Part shown: piece after piece, positions 7,687 through 15,358 of the stretch
Layout: every line of letters begins with the position of its first letter
Position numbering within the stretch: position 1 is the first letter of the stretch
From: JAKOUY01 sp037045185
GTDB lineage: Bacteria > Actinomycetota > Acidimicrobiia > Acidimicrobiales > Ilumatobacteraceae
Assembly (NCBI GenBank): GCA_037045185.1
Contig: JBAOHQ010000008.1
Span: forward strand, 62,001 to 126,000
DNA length: 64,000 bases
Direction of reading: 5' to 3'
The notes under the pieces: model-generated
The model's input: the letters and a program-made list of their open reading frames with translations, nothing else
Databases searched by the model: none
Told to the model about the DNA's origin: nothing
Made by a program: the position numbers and the translations under genes

Positions 7687-8970
7687 GTGGACGACCCGGC
7701 CAGCATCCCCACGGCGGCGCTGCGCTCGGCCCTGCACTTCGCCGTGGGCGTCGCCGCGCTGCGCGCCGCCCGCCGCCCGCCAGAGCCATACCCCGCCGCG
7801 CTGCGACCGCTGCTCCGCCGTACGGTGCTCCCGGCGGCGGCGCTGGAGACCGCGCGCCAGGTGGTCGAGGGCGACGACGAGTTCCGTTCGGCCGTGGCCG
7901 CGCAGTCGTCGCCCGATCTGGTGGACGAGATCGGGTTGCTGTGGCTGGCCCGCCCGGCAGGGTGGCAGGCGACCATCGACGTCCTGGTGCGGTCCAGCGG
8001 CGTGGCGTCCACCACCGACCGGCGTCGCCGGGAGGCCGCCGAGCACGCCCGGATGCGTGACCGCCAGCAGCGCGATCGGGCCGAGCGCGAGCTGCTCGTC
8101 AGCCGGGCACGGGTGACCGAGCTCGAAGCGGCCCTGGCGGCGGCGCAGGCGGAGGTGTCCGTGCTGGCGGCAGGGCGCCAGTCGATCGCCGAGGAGCTGG
8201 CCACGGTTCGCCACGGGGCCGAGCGCGATCACCGGCGCCACGAGCGCGAGGTTGGCGAGCTGGCCGATCGGCTGGCAGCCATCCAGGCCGATCTGGAGTC
8301 GATGCGCCGCCAGGTGGCCGAGGCCGAGCGGGTGCGTGACATCGCCCTGGCCGGACGGGCGGAGGGCGAGCTGCCGGCAATGGCCTCGGTGGGGCCGGAG
8401 GTGGTACGCCGGCGCTTGCCGGCGCGCCGGCGCCCGATCGGGGTCCCCGGCGGCATGCTCGGCTCGTCGGAGCGCGCCGCCGTCCACCTGCTGGCCCACC
8501 CCGATGTCACGGTTCTCGTCGACGGATACAACGTGGCCAAGGCGACGTGGCCGCTGCTCGACCTGGCCTCCCAGCGTGACGCCTGCGTGGCCGCCTGCGA
8601 GCGGGTGGCCCGGCGCTGGGGGACCGATCTCGCGGTGGTGTTCGACGGCGCCGACGTCGTCGGCTCGCCGGCGGCGGCACGCCCCGTGGTCGCCGTGCGC
8701 TTCTCACCGGCGGGCGTCAGCGCCGACGACGTGATCCGCCGGCTGGTCGCCGAGCTTCCGCACGCCCGCCATGTCATCGTCGTCACCAACGACCGGGCGA
8801 TCGTCGACGACGTTCGCCGGGCGGGGTGCAACGTCATCGCCAGCGAGCAGTTCGCGTCGGTGGCCAACTCCTCAGCGCGAGGCCACGAACTCACTGGCTG
8901 TGCGTCCTGGCTGTGCGTCCTGGCTGTGCGTCCTGGCTGTGGGTCCGGTGCCCTATCCTGGCCGCCGTGA
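7687..8970 (+). CDS. NYN-domain (YacP-like) putative nuclease with a central coiled coil
   Basis: The protein has 427 residues from GTG 7687. Residues 1-110 form an uncharacterised helical N-terminal domain. Residues 110-220 are rich in heptad-like Arg/Glu/Leu and predicted to be a coiled coil (ERELLVSRARVTELEAALAA and onward). The C-terminal 160 residues are a NYN domain of the YacP type: VLVDGYNVAKATWP, VVFDGADVVG, SADDVIRRLV and VVTNDRAIVDDVRRAG supply the acidic residues expected of a PIN-like RNase or DNase. It sits divergent from an SOS-boxed repair nuclease, so a damage-related job is possible but unproven. The last 15 residues are encoded by a 13-bp tandem repeat and are probably not conserved. 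Confidence 0.82.
   Translation: MDDPASIPTAALRSALHFAVGVAALRAARRPPEPYPAALRPLLRRTVLPAAALETARQVVEGDDEFRSAVAAQSSPDLVDEIGLLWLARPAGWQATIDVLVRSSGVASTTDRRRREAAEHARMRDRQQRDRAERELLVSRARVTELEAALAAAQAEVSVLAAGRQSIAEELATVRHGAERDHRRHEREVGELADRLAAIQADLESMRRQVAEAERVRDIALAGRAEGELPAMASVGPEVVRRRLPARRRPIGVPGGMLGSSERAAVHLLAHPDVTVLVDGYNVAKATWPLLDLASQRDACVAACERVARRWGTDLAVVFDGADVVGSPAAARPVVAVRFSPAGVSADDVIRRLVAELPHARHVIVVTNDRAIVDDVRRAGCNVIASEQFASVANSSARGHELTGCASWLCVLAVRPGCGSGALSWPP
8895..8946. repeat. Tandem repeat, 4 x 13 bp, at the 3' end of the NYN gene
   Basis: The unit TGGCTGTGCGTCC occurs four times (last copy with one change). It spans the end of the NYN coding frame and the promoter area of the next gene. A 13-bp period in coding sequence is tolerated only because it lies at the extreme C-terminus; a change in copy number would alter the last residues and the stop. 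Confidence 0.92.
8954..8959 (+). promoter_or_regulatory. Putative -10 element of the maleylpyruvate-isomerase-like gene
   Basis: TATCCT lies 7 nt before GTG 8967 and directly after the 13-bp repeat array, whose copy number therefore sets what lies in the -35 position. Confidence 0.4.
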
Positions 8971-9599
8971 CGGAGGACGAGCTGTTCGAGTCGGTCGCAT
9001 CGCGCCGTTCCTGTCTGGCGGACCAGCTCGAGGCGCTGACCGACGAGCAGTGGGATGCGCCGAGCCTGTGTGCAGGCTGGAAGGTTCGCCACGTCGTCGG
9101 CCATCTGGTATCGCTCCAGGTGGTGCCGACCTGGCGGTTCCTCGTCGGGACGGTCGGGCTGTCTGGCTTCCATCGCAAGGTGGATCGCTTCGCTCGCGAG
9201 TTCGGTGAGCGTGATCGCGCCGAGCTGCTGACACGCTATCGCGACCTCGTCGGCAGCCGCAAGGCGCCGCCCCGGCTCGGGCCGATGGCGCCGTTGATCG
9301 ATGTCGTCATCCACTCCCGGGATATCGGAAAGCCGCTCGGGCTGCCCTCCATCCTCGAGGGCCCGGTCGCACCGGCGGTGCTGACGGCGATGGCCCGGGG
9401 CTTTGCGGTGATGGCGCCGAAGTCACGGTCGACGGGGTTACGACTGGAGACGAGCGACATCGACTGGGCGTTCGGGTCGGGAGCACTGGTGCGCGGCTCA
9501 GCGGGGGACGTCGCGCTCGCGCTCGGAGGTCGCCGCGGCGCGCTGGACGATCTCGATGGCCCCGGCGTCGACCTACTGAGGTCGCGCCTCGCGCGCTAG
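8967..9599 (+). CDS. Maleylpyruvate isomerase family (DinB_2-fold, possibly mycothiol-dependent) protein
   Basis: The protein has 210 residues from GTG 8967, whose GTGA overlaps the NYN stop. The N-terminal segment (LADQLEALTDEQWDAPSLCAGWKVRHVVGHL) is typical of the actinobacterial maleylpyruvate isomerase / DinB_2 family, with the metal-binding His in VRHVVGHL. A second histidine region (IDVVIHSRDIGKPLG) provides the remaining ligands. Members typically use a divalent metal and mycothiol; many have unknown substrates. No catabolic genes are adjacent, so the substrate cannot be inferred. Confidence 0.82.
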   Translation: MTEDELFESVASRRSCLADQLEALTDEQWDAPSLCAGWKVRHVVGHLVSLQVVPTWRFLVGTVGLSGFHRKVDRFAREFGERDRAELLTRYRDLVGSRKAPPRLGPMAPLIDVVIHSRDIGKPLGLPSILEGPVAPAVLTAMARGFAVMAPKSRSTGLRLETSDIDWAFGSGALVRGSAGDVALALGGRRGALDDLDGPGVDLLRSRLAR

Positions 9600-9660
9600 T
9601 AGCCGAGGCCCGGCGCCTCGCGGCGTCAACGTTGCGACACCCCTTCGTCATCCTGGTGCC

Positions 9661-9912
9661 ATGCGACACCTCCCGGTTCGAGCCGAACCCACCGCCCCGT
9701 CCCACTCCACCCACGTGGTCATCAGCTGTGACTCGTGTGCCCTGCAGGCGTCCACGGCCTGCGCCGACTGCCTGGTCACCTTCGTGCTGGATCAGTCGGC
9801 CGATGCCACGGCGCCCCCGTCGATGGACTTCACCGACGTCGAGCTGCACGCTGTGGCGCTGCTCGCTGCTGCAGGGCTGGTGCCTAGCCTTCGGCATCGT
9901 GAGGCCGCCTGA
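9661..9912 (+). CDS. Small Cys-rich protein of unknown function upstream of queG
   Basis: This is an 83-residue protein with two CxxC pairs ten residues apart (CDSC then CADC), followed by a short segment LVTFVLDQ and a helix ending in RHREAA. The spacing suggests a small zinc or iron-sulfur site. The reading frame overlaps the queG GTG by 14 nt, so the two are probably co-translated. I recall similar small proteins in Acidimicrobiia but know of no function. The frame is supported by its position and by the ordered cysteine pattern. Confidence 0.6.
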   Translation: MRHLPVRAEPTAPSHSTHVVISCDSCALQASTACADCLVTFVLDQSADATAPPSMDFTDVELHAVALLAAAGLVPSLRHREAA

Positions 9913-11020
9913 TCCGCCACCGCCGCCCGCCGACCAGGCGTACGCGCAGCGGCTCGGCGCCATTGCCCGGGAACACGGTGTCACCCACTGGGGCGTCGCT
10001 CGTGCCGACGTCCTCGACCGTGCCCATCGGGCGCTCGTCGACCGCCGGGCCGCGGGGCTGGCCGACTCGATGCAGTTCACCTACAAGAACCCGCAGCGCT
10101 CCACCGATCCCCGGGCCGCGGTCCGTGGCGCCCGCTCCGTGTTCGTCTGCGCCCTGCCCTACGCCGTGGACCGCGATGGCGGCGACGGGGACCCGGCCCA
10201 TCAACCGGCCGGCGGGCTGACTGGCGAGATCGCCCGCTACGCCCAGGCCGACTACTACGGAGCGCTGCGCGGCACGCTGGATGCCGTGGTGGCCACACTC
10301 CGCGTGGACGGTTGGAAGGCGGTGGCCTTCGCCGACGACAACAGCTTGGTGGACCGCGAAGTCGCCTACCGCGCCGGGCTCGGCTGGTTCGGCAAGAACG
10401 CCAACCTGCTGATCAGCGGTGCGGGGAGCTGGTTCGTCCTGGGCAGCGTGGTGACCACTGCCGACCTGCCTGCGTCGGGCGGGCCGGTCAGCGACGGGTG
10501 CGGGTCGTGTGAGCGCTGCGTGATCGCCTGCCCCACTGCGGCCATCGTCGCCCCGGGTGTGATCGACGCCCGGCGGTGCCTGTCGTGGATCCTGCAGCGA
10601 CCCGGCCAGATCCCCGAGGACTACCGGGTGGCCGTCGGGCGCCGGCTGTACGGCTGCGACGACTGCCAGACGTCGTGCCCGCCCACGGTGGTCCTCGGCC
10701 GGCGCGTGGCCACCGAGCCAGCGGACCGCCGTTCCCACCTCGACCTGGTGGAGCTGCTGGAGACCGACGACGAGGCCCTGGTCGTGGCGTGGGGGAGGTG
10801 GTACCTGGCCGACCGCGATCCACGCTGGATCCGGCGCAACGCGCTGGTGGCATTGGGCAACGCGCTGGCCGAGGGGCCCGCGCCGTCGGTGGCGGAGCAG
10901 GCCCACGCCGAGGCAGTGCTCGACCGCTACGTTGGCGGGATCGACGCGCTGCTCGCCGACCATGCCCGCTGGGCGCGAACACGGGCCCGGCGCCGCGCCG
11001 GTGGCGGCGGCGCGCGGTGA
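9899..11020 (+). CDS. queG: Epoxyqueuosine reductase
   Basis: This is a 373-residue cobalamin-dependent, 4Fe-4S enzyme that reduces epoxyqueuosine to queuosine in tRNA. The catalytic and B12-binding region contains FADDNSLVDREVAYRAGLGW and FGKNANLL. Two 4Fe-4S cluster motifs follow, CGSCERCVIACP and CDDCQTSCP. GTG 9899 places the start inside the preceding small gene and just before the conserved helix AYAQRLGAIAREHG. The stop overlaps the next GTG (GTGA). No other queuosine genes are in the window. Confidence 0.95.
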   Translation: MRPPDPPPPPADQAYAQRLGAIAREHGVTHWGVARADVLDRAHRALVDRRAAGLADSMQFTYKNPQRSTDPRAAVRGARSVFVCALPYAVDRDGGDGDPAHQPAGGLTGEIARYAQADYYGALRGTLDAVVATLRVDGWKAVAFADDNSLVDREVAYRAGLGWFGKNANLLISGAGSWFVLGSVVTTADLPASGGPVSDGCGSCERCVIACPTAAIVAPGVIDARRCLSWILQRPGQIPEDYRVAVGRRLYGCDDCQTSCPPTVVLGRRVATEPADRRSHLDLVELLETDDEALVVAWGRWYLADRDPRWIRRNALVALGNALAEGPAPSVAEQAHAEAVLDRYVGGIDALLADHARWARTRARRRAGGGGAR

Positions 11021-12141
11021 AGCACCTGCTGGTGACCAACGACTTCCCACCCAAGATCGGGGGGATCCAGTCCTTGCTGTGGGAGTGGTGGCGACGCCTC
11101 CCACCCGACCGCTTCGCCGTGCTCACGAGCCCGTACGCCGGCGCGGCGGAGTGGGACGCCGCCCAGCCCTTCCACGTCGAGCGGATTCCCGAGCCGGTGC
11201 TGCTGCCGCACCCACTCATGGTGAACCGGGTCAACTCGATGGCGGCGCGTGTGGGCGCCGACCTCGTCGTGCTGGACCCTGCGGTGCCCCTCGGGATCAT
11301 CGGTCCCTCGCTGCGCCTGCCGTACGACGTGGTCCTGCACGGCGCCGAGGTCACTGTTCCGGGCCGCCTGCCCGGCTCCCGCCAGGTGCTCGGCCGGGTG
11401 CTGCGCCACGCCCGCCACGTCGTGGCCGCCGGCGGGTACCCGGCCGCCGAGGCCGTGCATGCCGCCGGGCGGGACCTGCCCATCACGGTGGTGCCACCTG
11501 GCGTGGATACCGAGCGCTTCGTCCCGCTCGACGACCGCCAGCGCCGCGCCGCCCGGGACCGCTTCGGGATCCCCGGTGATGCCGAGTTGATCGTCGGGAT
11601 CAGCCGCCTCGTGCCGCGCAAGGGGTTCGACACGGCCATCCGGGCCGTCGCCAAGCTGGCGCCGCGCCGGCCGAAGCTGATGCTGGCCATCGCCGGCGCC
11701 GGGCGCGACCGGCCACGGCTGGAGCGCCTGGCCGGTGAGCTGCGGGCGCCCGTCCGGTTCCTCGGCCGCGTCGCCCACGACGACCTGCCGACGCTGTACG
11801 GCTGCGCCGACATCTACACGATGCTGTGCCGCAACCGCTGGGGCGGGCTCGAACAGGAGGGCTTCGGCATCGTGTTCCTGGAGGCCGCGGCCTGCGGCGT
11901 GGCCCAGGTGGCCGGTGACTCCGGTGGCGCGGCGGAGGCCGTCGTTGACGGGATCACCGGCATCGTCGTGCGCCAGCCCACCGACGTGGCCGAGGTGGCC
12001 GTGGCCTACGAGCGGCTGCTCGACGATCCCGCCGTGGCCCGCGCCATGGGCGCAGCGGCACGCTCGCGGGCGGTGGACGAGTTCGGCTACGACCTGCTGG
12101 CGCACCGGCTTGGCGTCTCCCTCGGCGCGTTGGAAGGATGA
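11017..12141 (+). CDS. pimB: GT4 glycosyltransferase, PimB'-like phosphatidylinositol mannosyltransferase
   Basis: This 374-residue GT-B glycosyltransferase starts VTNDFPPKIGGIQSLLW, the signature N-terminus of PimB'. The family's HGAEV segment, the donor-binding SRLVPRKGFDT and the EEGFG-type loop (QEGFGIVFLEAAACG) are present. PimB' adds the second mannose to phosphatidylinositol monomannoside at the inner membrane face. Gene order supports the call: trpD and an exonuclease/UvrC gene upstream, SRPBCC and ROK glucokinase genes downstream, as around pimB' in Mycobacterium and Corynebacterium. GTG 11017 overlaps the queG stop. Another GDP-mannose or sugar transferase role remains possible. Confidence 0.8.
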   Translation: MKHLLVTNDFPPKIGGIQSLLWEWWRRLPPDRFAVLTSPYAGAAEWDAAQPFHVERIPEPVLLPHPLMVNRVNSMAARVGADLVVLDPAVPLGIIGPSLRLPYDVVLHGAEVTVPGRLPGSRQVLGRVLRHARHVVAAGGYPAAEAVHAAGRDLPITVVPPGVDTERFVPLDDRQRRAARDRFGIPGDAELIVGISRLVPRKGFDTAIRAVAKLAPRRPKLMLAIAGAGRDRPRLERLAGELRAPVRFLGRVAHDDLPTLYGCADIYTMLCRNRWGGLEQEGFGIVFLEAAACGVAQVAGDSGGAAEAVVDGITGIVVRQPTDVAEVAVAYERLLDDPAVARAMGAAARSRAVDEFGYDLLAHRLGVSLGALEG

Positions 12142-12145
12142 TCCG

Positions 12146-12640
12146 GTGAGCGAACCTGGCGAACTGGCCGAGCCTGACGGCTGGTCCATCGTCCGTGGCG
12201 ACGTCTACGGGACGGTCGTGTTCACGCTGGCTGGCGTCGCCGGGGTGATCTGGCGCGATGCCACTCCGGCCAAGGTCGTCGCCGTCGTCGTCTCGCTCGT
12301 GCTGTTCGTGCTCGGGATCGGCTTCGCCATCTGGTCCTACACGATGGCCGTGGAACGGTCGCGCACCGAGGACATTGCCGTCACGTCGCTGTACCTGTTG
12401 ATGGGAGGCGTCGCCCCGCGCCGGGTGGCGACGCGCCTGTGGATGTGCTGGGGCGTGCAGATCGTCGTCGCCCTGACCGTCGGGATCATTGGCGCCACCG
12501 GGTTGCGCAAGGGAGAGAACAACGCGTTGGCCTTCGGCGCGCTGGTTCCCATGTTCGGCGTCGGCTGCAACGGTCTGTGGGCCGCCCGGCATGGTCGCTA
12601 CGCGGCCCGGGCGGTTGCGCAGAACCGGTCGCGACGTTGA
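12146..12640 (+). CDS. Small integral membrane protein, unknown function
   Basis: The protein has 164 residues from GTG 12146, 4 nt after the mannosyltransferase stop. Four hydrophobic stretches are visible: around VFTLAGVAGVIW, VVAVVVSLVLFVLGIGFAIW, MCWGVQIVVALTVGIIGATG and LAFGALVPMFGVGCNGLW. The C-terminus is basic. No catalytic motif is recognised. Tight spacing suggests cotranscription with the mannosyltransferase and perhaps a role with membrane lipid glycosylation, which is inference. Confidence 0.75.
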   Translation: MSEPGELAEPDGWSIVRGDVYGTVVFTLAGVAGVIWRDATPAKVVAVVVSLVLFVLGIGFAIWSYTMAVERSRTEDIAVTSLYLLMGGVAPRRVATRLWMCWGVQIVVALTVGIIGATGLRKGENNALAFGALVPMFGVGCNGLWAARHGRYAARAVAQNRSRR

Positions 12641-12661
12641 AAAATCGGCTAGAACACATCT

Positions 12662-13097
12662 ATGGCTGAAACGGCTACGCAGACCATCTCGATTGCCGCC
12701 CCGCCGGACAAGGTCTGGGCCATCGCCGCCGACGTGGAGCGATACCCGGAATGGGCCAAAGACGTCAAGGACGTCACGGTACGCAGCCGGGACGACGCCG
12801 GCCGGCCCATCGACGTCGAGTTCCGTGCGTCGGCGCTCGGGCGCAGCACGCACTACACGCTGCGCTACGACTACACCGCGGCCCCGGGTTCGCTGGCCTG
12901 GAACATCGTCCGTGGCGACATCACCCGGCGGATCGACGGCGCCTACACGTTCAGCCAGTCCGATGCCGGCGGCACCGACGTGCGCTACGACCTGATCATC
13001 GAGCTGGCGGTGCCCTTGCCCGGCTTCGTCAAGCGGCGCGCCGAGGTCCGCATCCTGAACACGATCGCGCGAGCTCAAAGAACGCGCCGAATCGTGA
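12662..13097 (+). CDS. SRPBCC (START/polyketide-cyclase-like) lipid-binding-fold protein, apparent frameshift at the C-terminus
   Basis: This is a small helix-grip protein of about 145 residues (TISIAAPPDKVWAIAADVERYPEWA, then AELAVPLPGFVKRR-type ending). It corresponds to the SRPBCC protein found near pimB' in other actinobacteria. As sequenced, the frame runs on into the following ROK kinase. One base off near 13070, the other frame reads ELKERAES and stops with TGA at 13095-13097, the usual family ending, and that TGA overlaps the ROK GTG (GTGA). The apparent fusion is therefore an indel artefact or recent mutation. A lipid or small-molecule ligand is assumed from the fold. Confidence 0.8.
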
Positions 13098-14038
13098 GCC
13101 TGCCCCGGCTGGGCATCGACGTCGGGGGGACCAAGTGCCTGGGTGTGGTGCTGGACGACGCCGGTCAGCGCGTTGGCGAGGGTCGGCGGGCCACGCCGCG
13201 CGGCGCCGAGGCCATCGTCGACACGCTGGCCGAGCTGGCCGAGTCACTGGCGGCCGATGTCGGTGGCGTGCGATCGGTGGGCATCGGCATGCCCGGCCTG
13301 GTGACCCACGACGGGGTGATCAAGGCCTCCCCGAACCTGCGTGACGTGGCCGACTTCCCCGTCGGGGCGATGCTGGCCGCCCGCCTCGGGCGACCCGTGG
13401 AGGTGGACAACGACGCCACCTGTGCCATCGCTGCCGAGTGGAAGGTGGGCGCGGCCATCGGGCGGACAGACGTGGTCATGGTCACCCTCGGTACGGGGAT
13501 CGGCGGGGGGATCGTGGCCAACAACCGCCTGGTCCGCGGGGCCAACGGCTTCACCGGCGAGATCGGTCACGTGGTGATCGACCCCGACGGGCCACCGTGC
13601 CCGTGCGGGCGCCGCGGGTGCTGGGAGCGCTACGCCTCGGGCTCCGGGCTGGCCCGCCTGGCCCGCGAGGCCGCGGTGGGCAAGCGGCTGAACCGCATCG
13701 TCGAACTGGCCGGCGGTGACCCCGAGGACGTCCGCGGCGAGAACGTCCAGCACGCCGCCCGCGAGGGCGACTCCGACGCGCTGGCCGTGATCGATCTGTT
13801 CGGCAAGTGGGTCGCCCTCGGCCTGGCCAACCTCACCAACGTGCTGGACCCGGAGGCGTTCGTCCTGGGCGGTGGATTGGCCGCGTCGGCCGACTTGTAC
13901 CTCGGGCCGATCCAGCGGTGGTTCACCCGGCTGTTGTACGCCCCGGACCTGCGCCCCCATCCCGACCTGACCTTTGCCACGCTGGGCGAGTACGCCGGCG
14001 CCGTCGGGGCCGCGTTGCTGGCCGACGTCCACCAGTGA
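13094..14038 (+). CDS. glk: ROK-family glucokinase
   Basis: This is a 314-residue sugar kinase of the ROK family. The ATP/phosphate loop GIDVGGTKC is near the N-terminus, the catalytic Asp is in EVDNDATCA, and the zinc motif follows as GHVVIDPDGPPCPCGRRGCW. A second glycine loop (TLGTGIGGG) is present. These features match actinobacterial glucokinases, which may use ATP or polyphosphate. GTG 13094 is chosen because the DVGGT motif then falls at the normal distance from the start and the upstream gene's restored stop overlaps it. In Corynebacterium the ROK glucokinase is also next to pimB'. Confidence 0.9.
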   Translation: MSLPRLGIDVGGTKCLGVVLDDAGQRVGEGRRATPRGAEAIVDTLAELAESLAADVGGVRSVGIGMPGLVTHDGVIKASPNLRDVADFPVGAMLAARLGRPVEVDNDATCAIAAEWKVGAAIGRTDVVMVTLGTGIGGGIVANNRLVRGANGFTGEIGHVVIDPDGPPCPCGRRGCWERYASGSGLARLAREAAVGKRLNRIVELAGGDPEDVRGENVQHAAREGDSDALAVIDLFGKWVALGLANLTNVLDPEAFVLGGGLAASADLYLGPIQRWFTRLLYAPDLRPHPDLTFATLGEYAGAVGAALLADVHQ

Positions 14039-14039
14039 C

Positions 14040-15323
14040 GTGAGCGGTCAGGGCGCCGACCGCGTCGACGTACGCCGCCACAACCTGTCGTTGGTGCTGC
14101 GCCTGCTGGCCTCCGGCGGGCCGCGCAGCCGGGCGGGGATCGCCGCCGTCACCGGGCTCACCAAGGCCACCGTGTCCAGCCTGGTGGGCGAGCTGATCGG
14201 TCGGCGGCTGGTGCGCGAGCGGGGCCCGGAGTCCGCCCAACGACTCGGGCGCCCGGCCACGCTGGTCGAGCTCGACGGCAGCCACGTCGTCACCCTTGGC
14301 GTGGAGATCAACGTCGGCCACGTGGGTGTGCTGGGCGCGGACCTGCGCGGCAATGCGGTGTACGAGCGTCGCCGCCCGCTGGCCATCGAGGCCAGCGACG
14401 TGGGCCGGGTGGTCGCCCTCGTCGTCGAGGAGATCAACCGGGCCGCCGGCTTCCTCCACGACCGGCACTGCATGGTGGCCGGGGTGACGCTGGCGATTCC
14501 CGGGGTGGTGGACGACGATCGTGGTGTGGTCACCTTCGCCCCGAACCTGGCGTGGCGTGGCGTCCACCTGCGCCAGCTGCTGGCCGGGCGACTCCACGTG
14601 ACCGGGGAACCGGCCATGTTCAACGAGGCCAACCTCGGCGCGCTGGCCGAACACCGCGTCGGCGGCCACGGCGCGGTGCAGGATCTCGTCTACATCCTCG
14701 CCGGCGACGGCGTGGGGGCCGGGGTCATCGTCGGCGGCAACCTGCTGCTCGGCGTGGGTGGCGGCGCCGGCGAGATCGGCCACACCACCGTCCAGGCTCG
14801 CGGGCGGCTGTGCACGTGCGGGGGGCGCGGTTGCTGGGAGACGCTGATCGCGGCGCGTGGGCTGTTGCACGACACGCTGCCCGACGAGGCCGAGGCGATG
14901 CTGGCCGACAGCAAGCTGACCGCCGAGTCACGCGTCGCCAAGGTGACGGCCAGGGCACACGCCAAGGACCGCGCCGTGATCGACGGGCTGACGGCCTACG
15001 GCCGCTGGCTGGGCATCGGCTTGGCCAACGTGGTCAACACGTTCAACCCCAGCGTCATCGTGCTGGGCGGGTTCCTGCCCGACATCGCCCCGTGGGTCCT
15101 CCCCGAGGCGCTGGAGACGTTGGTGCGCAACGCCCTCGCCGAATCGGCACGCACCTGCCGGATCGAGCTGACCCGCCTCGGCTTCTCTCCGTCGGCCCGC
15201 GGCGCCACCATCCACGCCGCCGAGCGGGTGTTCGCCGACCCGATGGTGGTGGCGCCCACCGGGCTGAGCGCGCCCGGTGGTGGTGGCGGTGGCGGTCGCG
15301 CGGCGGGCCGATGTGATCCTTGA
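14040..15323 (+). CDS. ROK-family transcriptional regulator, likely repressor of the inositol operon
   Basis: The protein has 427 residues. The N-terminal winged helix (SRAGIAAVTGLTKATVSSLVGELIGRRLV, residues 30-60) is followed by a full ROK sugar-binding domain with the zinc motif GHTTVQARGRLCTCGGRGCW. GTG 14040 follows the glucokinase stop by 1 nt. The TGA stop overlaps the -35 hexamer of the downstream inositol promoter. A palindrome covering that promoter's -10 (15333-15353) is the natural candidate operator. Inducer identity is not visible; a myo-inositol-derived compound is inferred from the adjacent genes. Confidence 0.88.
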   Translation: MSGQGADRVDVRRHNLSLVLRLLASGGPRSRAGIAAVTGLTKATVSSLVGELIGRRLVRERGPESAQRLGRPATLVELDGSHVVTLGVEINVGHVGVLGADLRGNAVYERRRPLAIEASDVGRVVALVVEEINRAAGFLHDRHCMVAGVTLAIPGVVDDDRGVVTFAPNLAWRGVHLRQLLAGRLHVTGEPAMFNEANLGALAEHRVGGHGAVQDLVYILAGDGVGAGVIVGGNLLLGVGGGAGEIGHTTVQARGRLCTCGGRGCWETLIAARGLLHDTLPDEAEAMLADSKLTAESRVAKVTARAHAKDRAVIDGLTAYGRWLGIGLANVVNTFNPSVIVLGGFLPDIAPWVLPEALETLVRNALAESARTCRIELTRLGFSPSARGATIHAAERVFADPMVVAPTGLSAPGGGGGGGRAAGRCDP

Positions 15324-15349
15324 CACACCCACATAGTTTGGATTATGAA
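15320..15349 (+). promoter_or_regulatory. Promoter of the inositol operon
   Basis: TTGACA (15320-15325), 18-bp spacer, TATGAA (15344-15349). The -10 ends 9 nt before the iolE ATG, so the mRNA is nearly leaderless. It is the best -35/-10 pair seen in the window. Confidence 0.7.
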
Positions 15350-15353
15350 CTAT
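15333..15353. promoter_or_regulatory. Palindromic operator over the inositol promoter
   Basis: ATAGTT-N9-AACTAT is a perfect 6-bp inverted repeat in AT-rich DNA that covers the -10 element. It probably binds the ROK regulator encoded immediately upstream; this assignment is inferred from position. Confidence 0.6.
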
Positions 15354-15358
15354 CTCTC

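Noticed and set aside
10488..11813. Long minus-strand open frame (441 codons) opposite queG and the mannosyltransferase
   Set aside because: Its product is Arg/Pro/Gly-rich with no motif, and both plus-strand genes are clear families. Very GC-rich DNA produces many such shadow frames.
12662..14038. A single open frame joining an SRPBCC domain to a ROK kinase, as if a fusion protein
   Set aside because: The other frame gives the normal SRPBCC ending ELKERAES with a TGA overlapping a GTG that starts a normal ROK glucokinase. One indel near 13070 explains the fusion.
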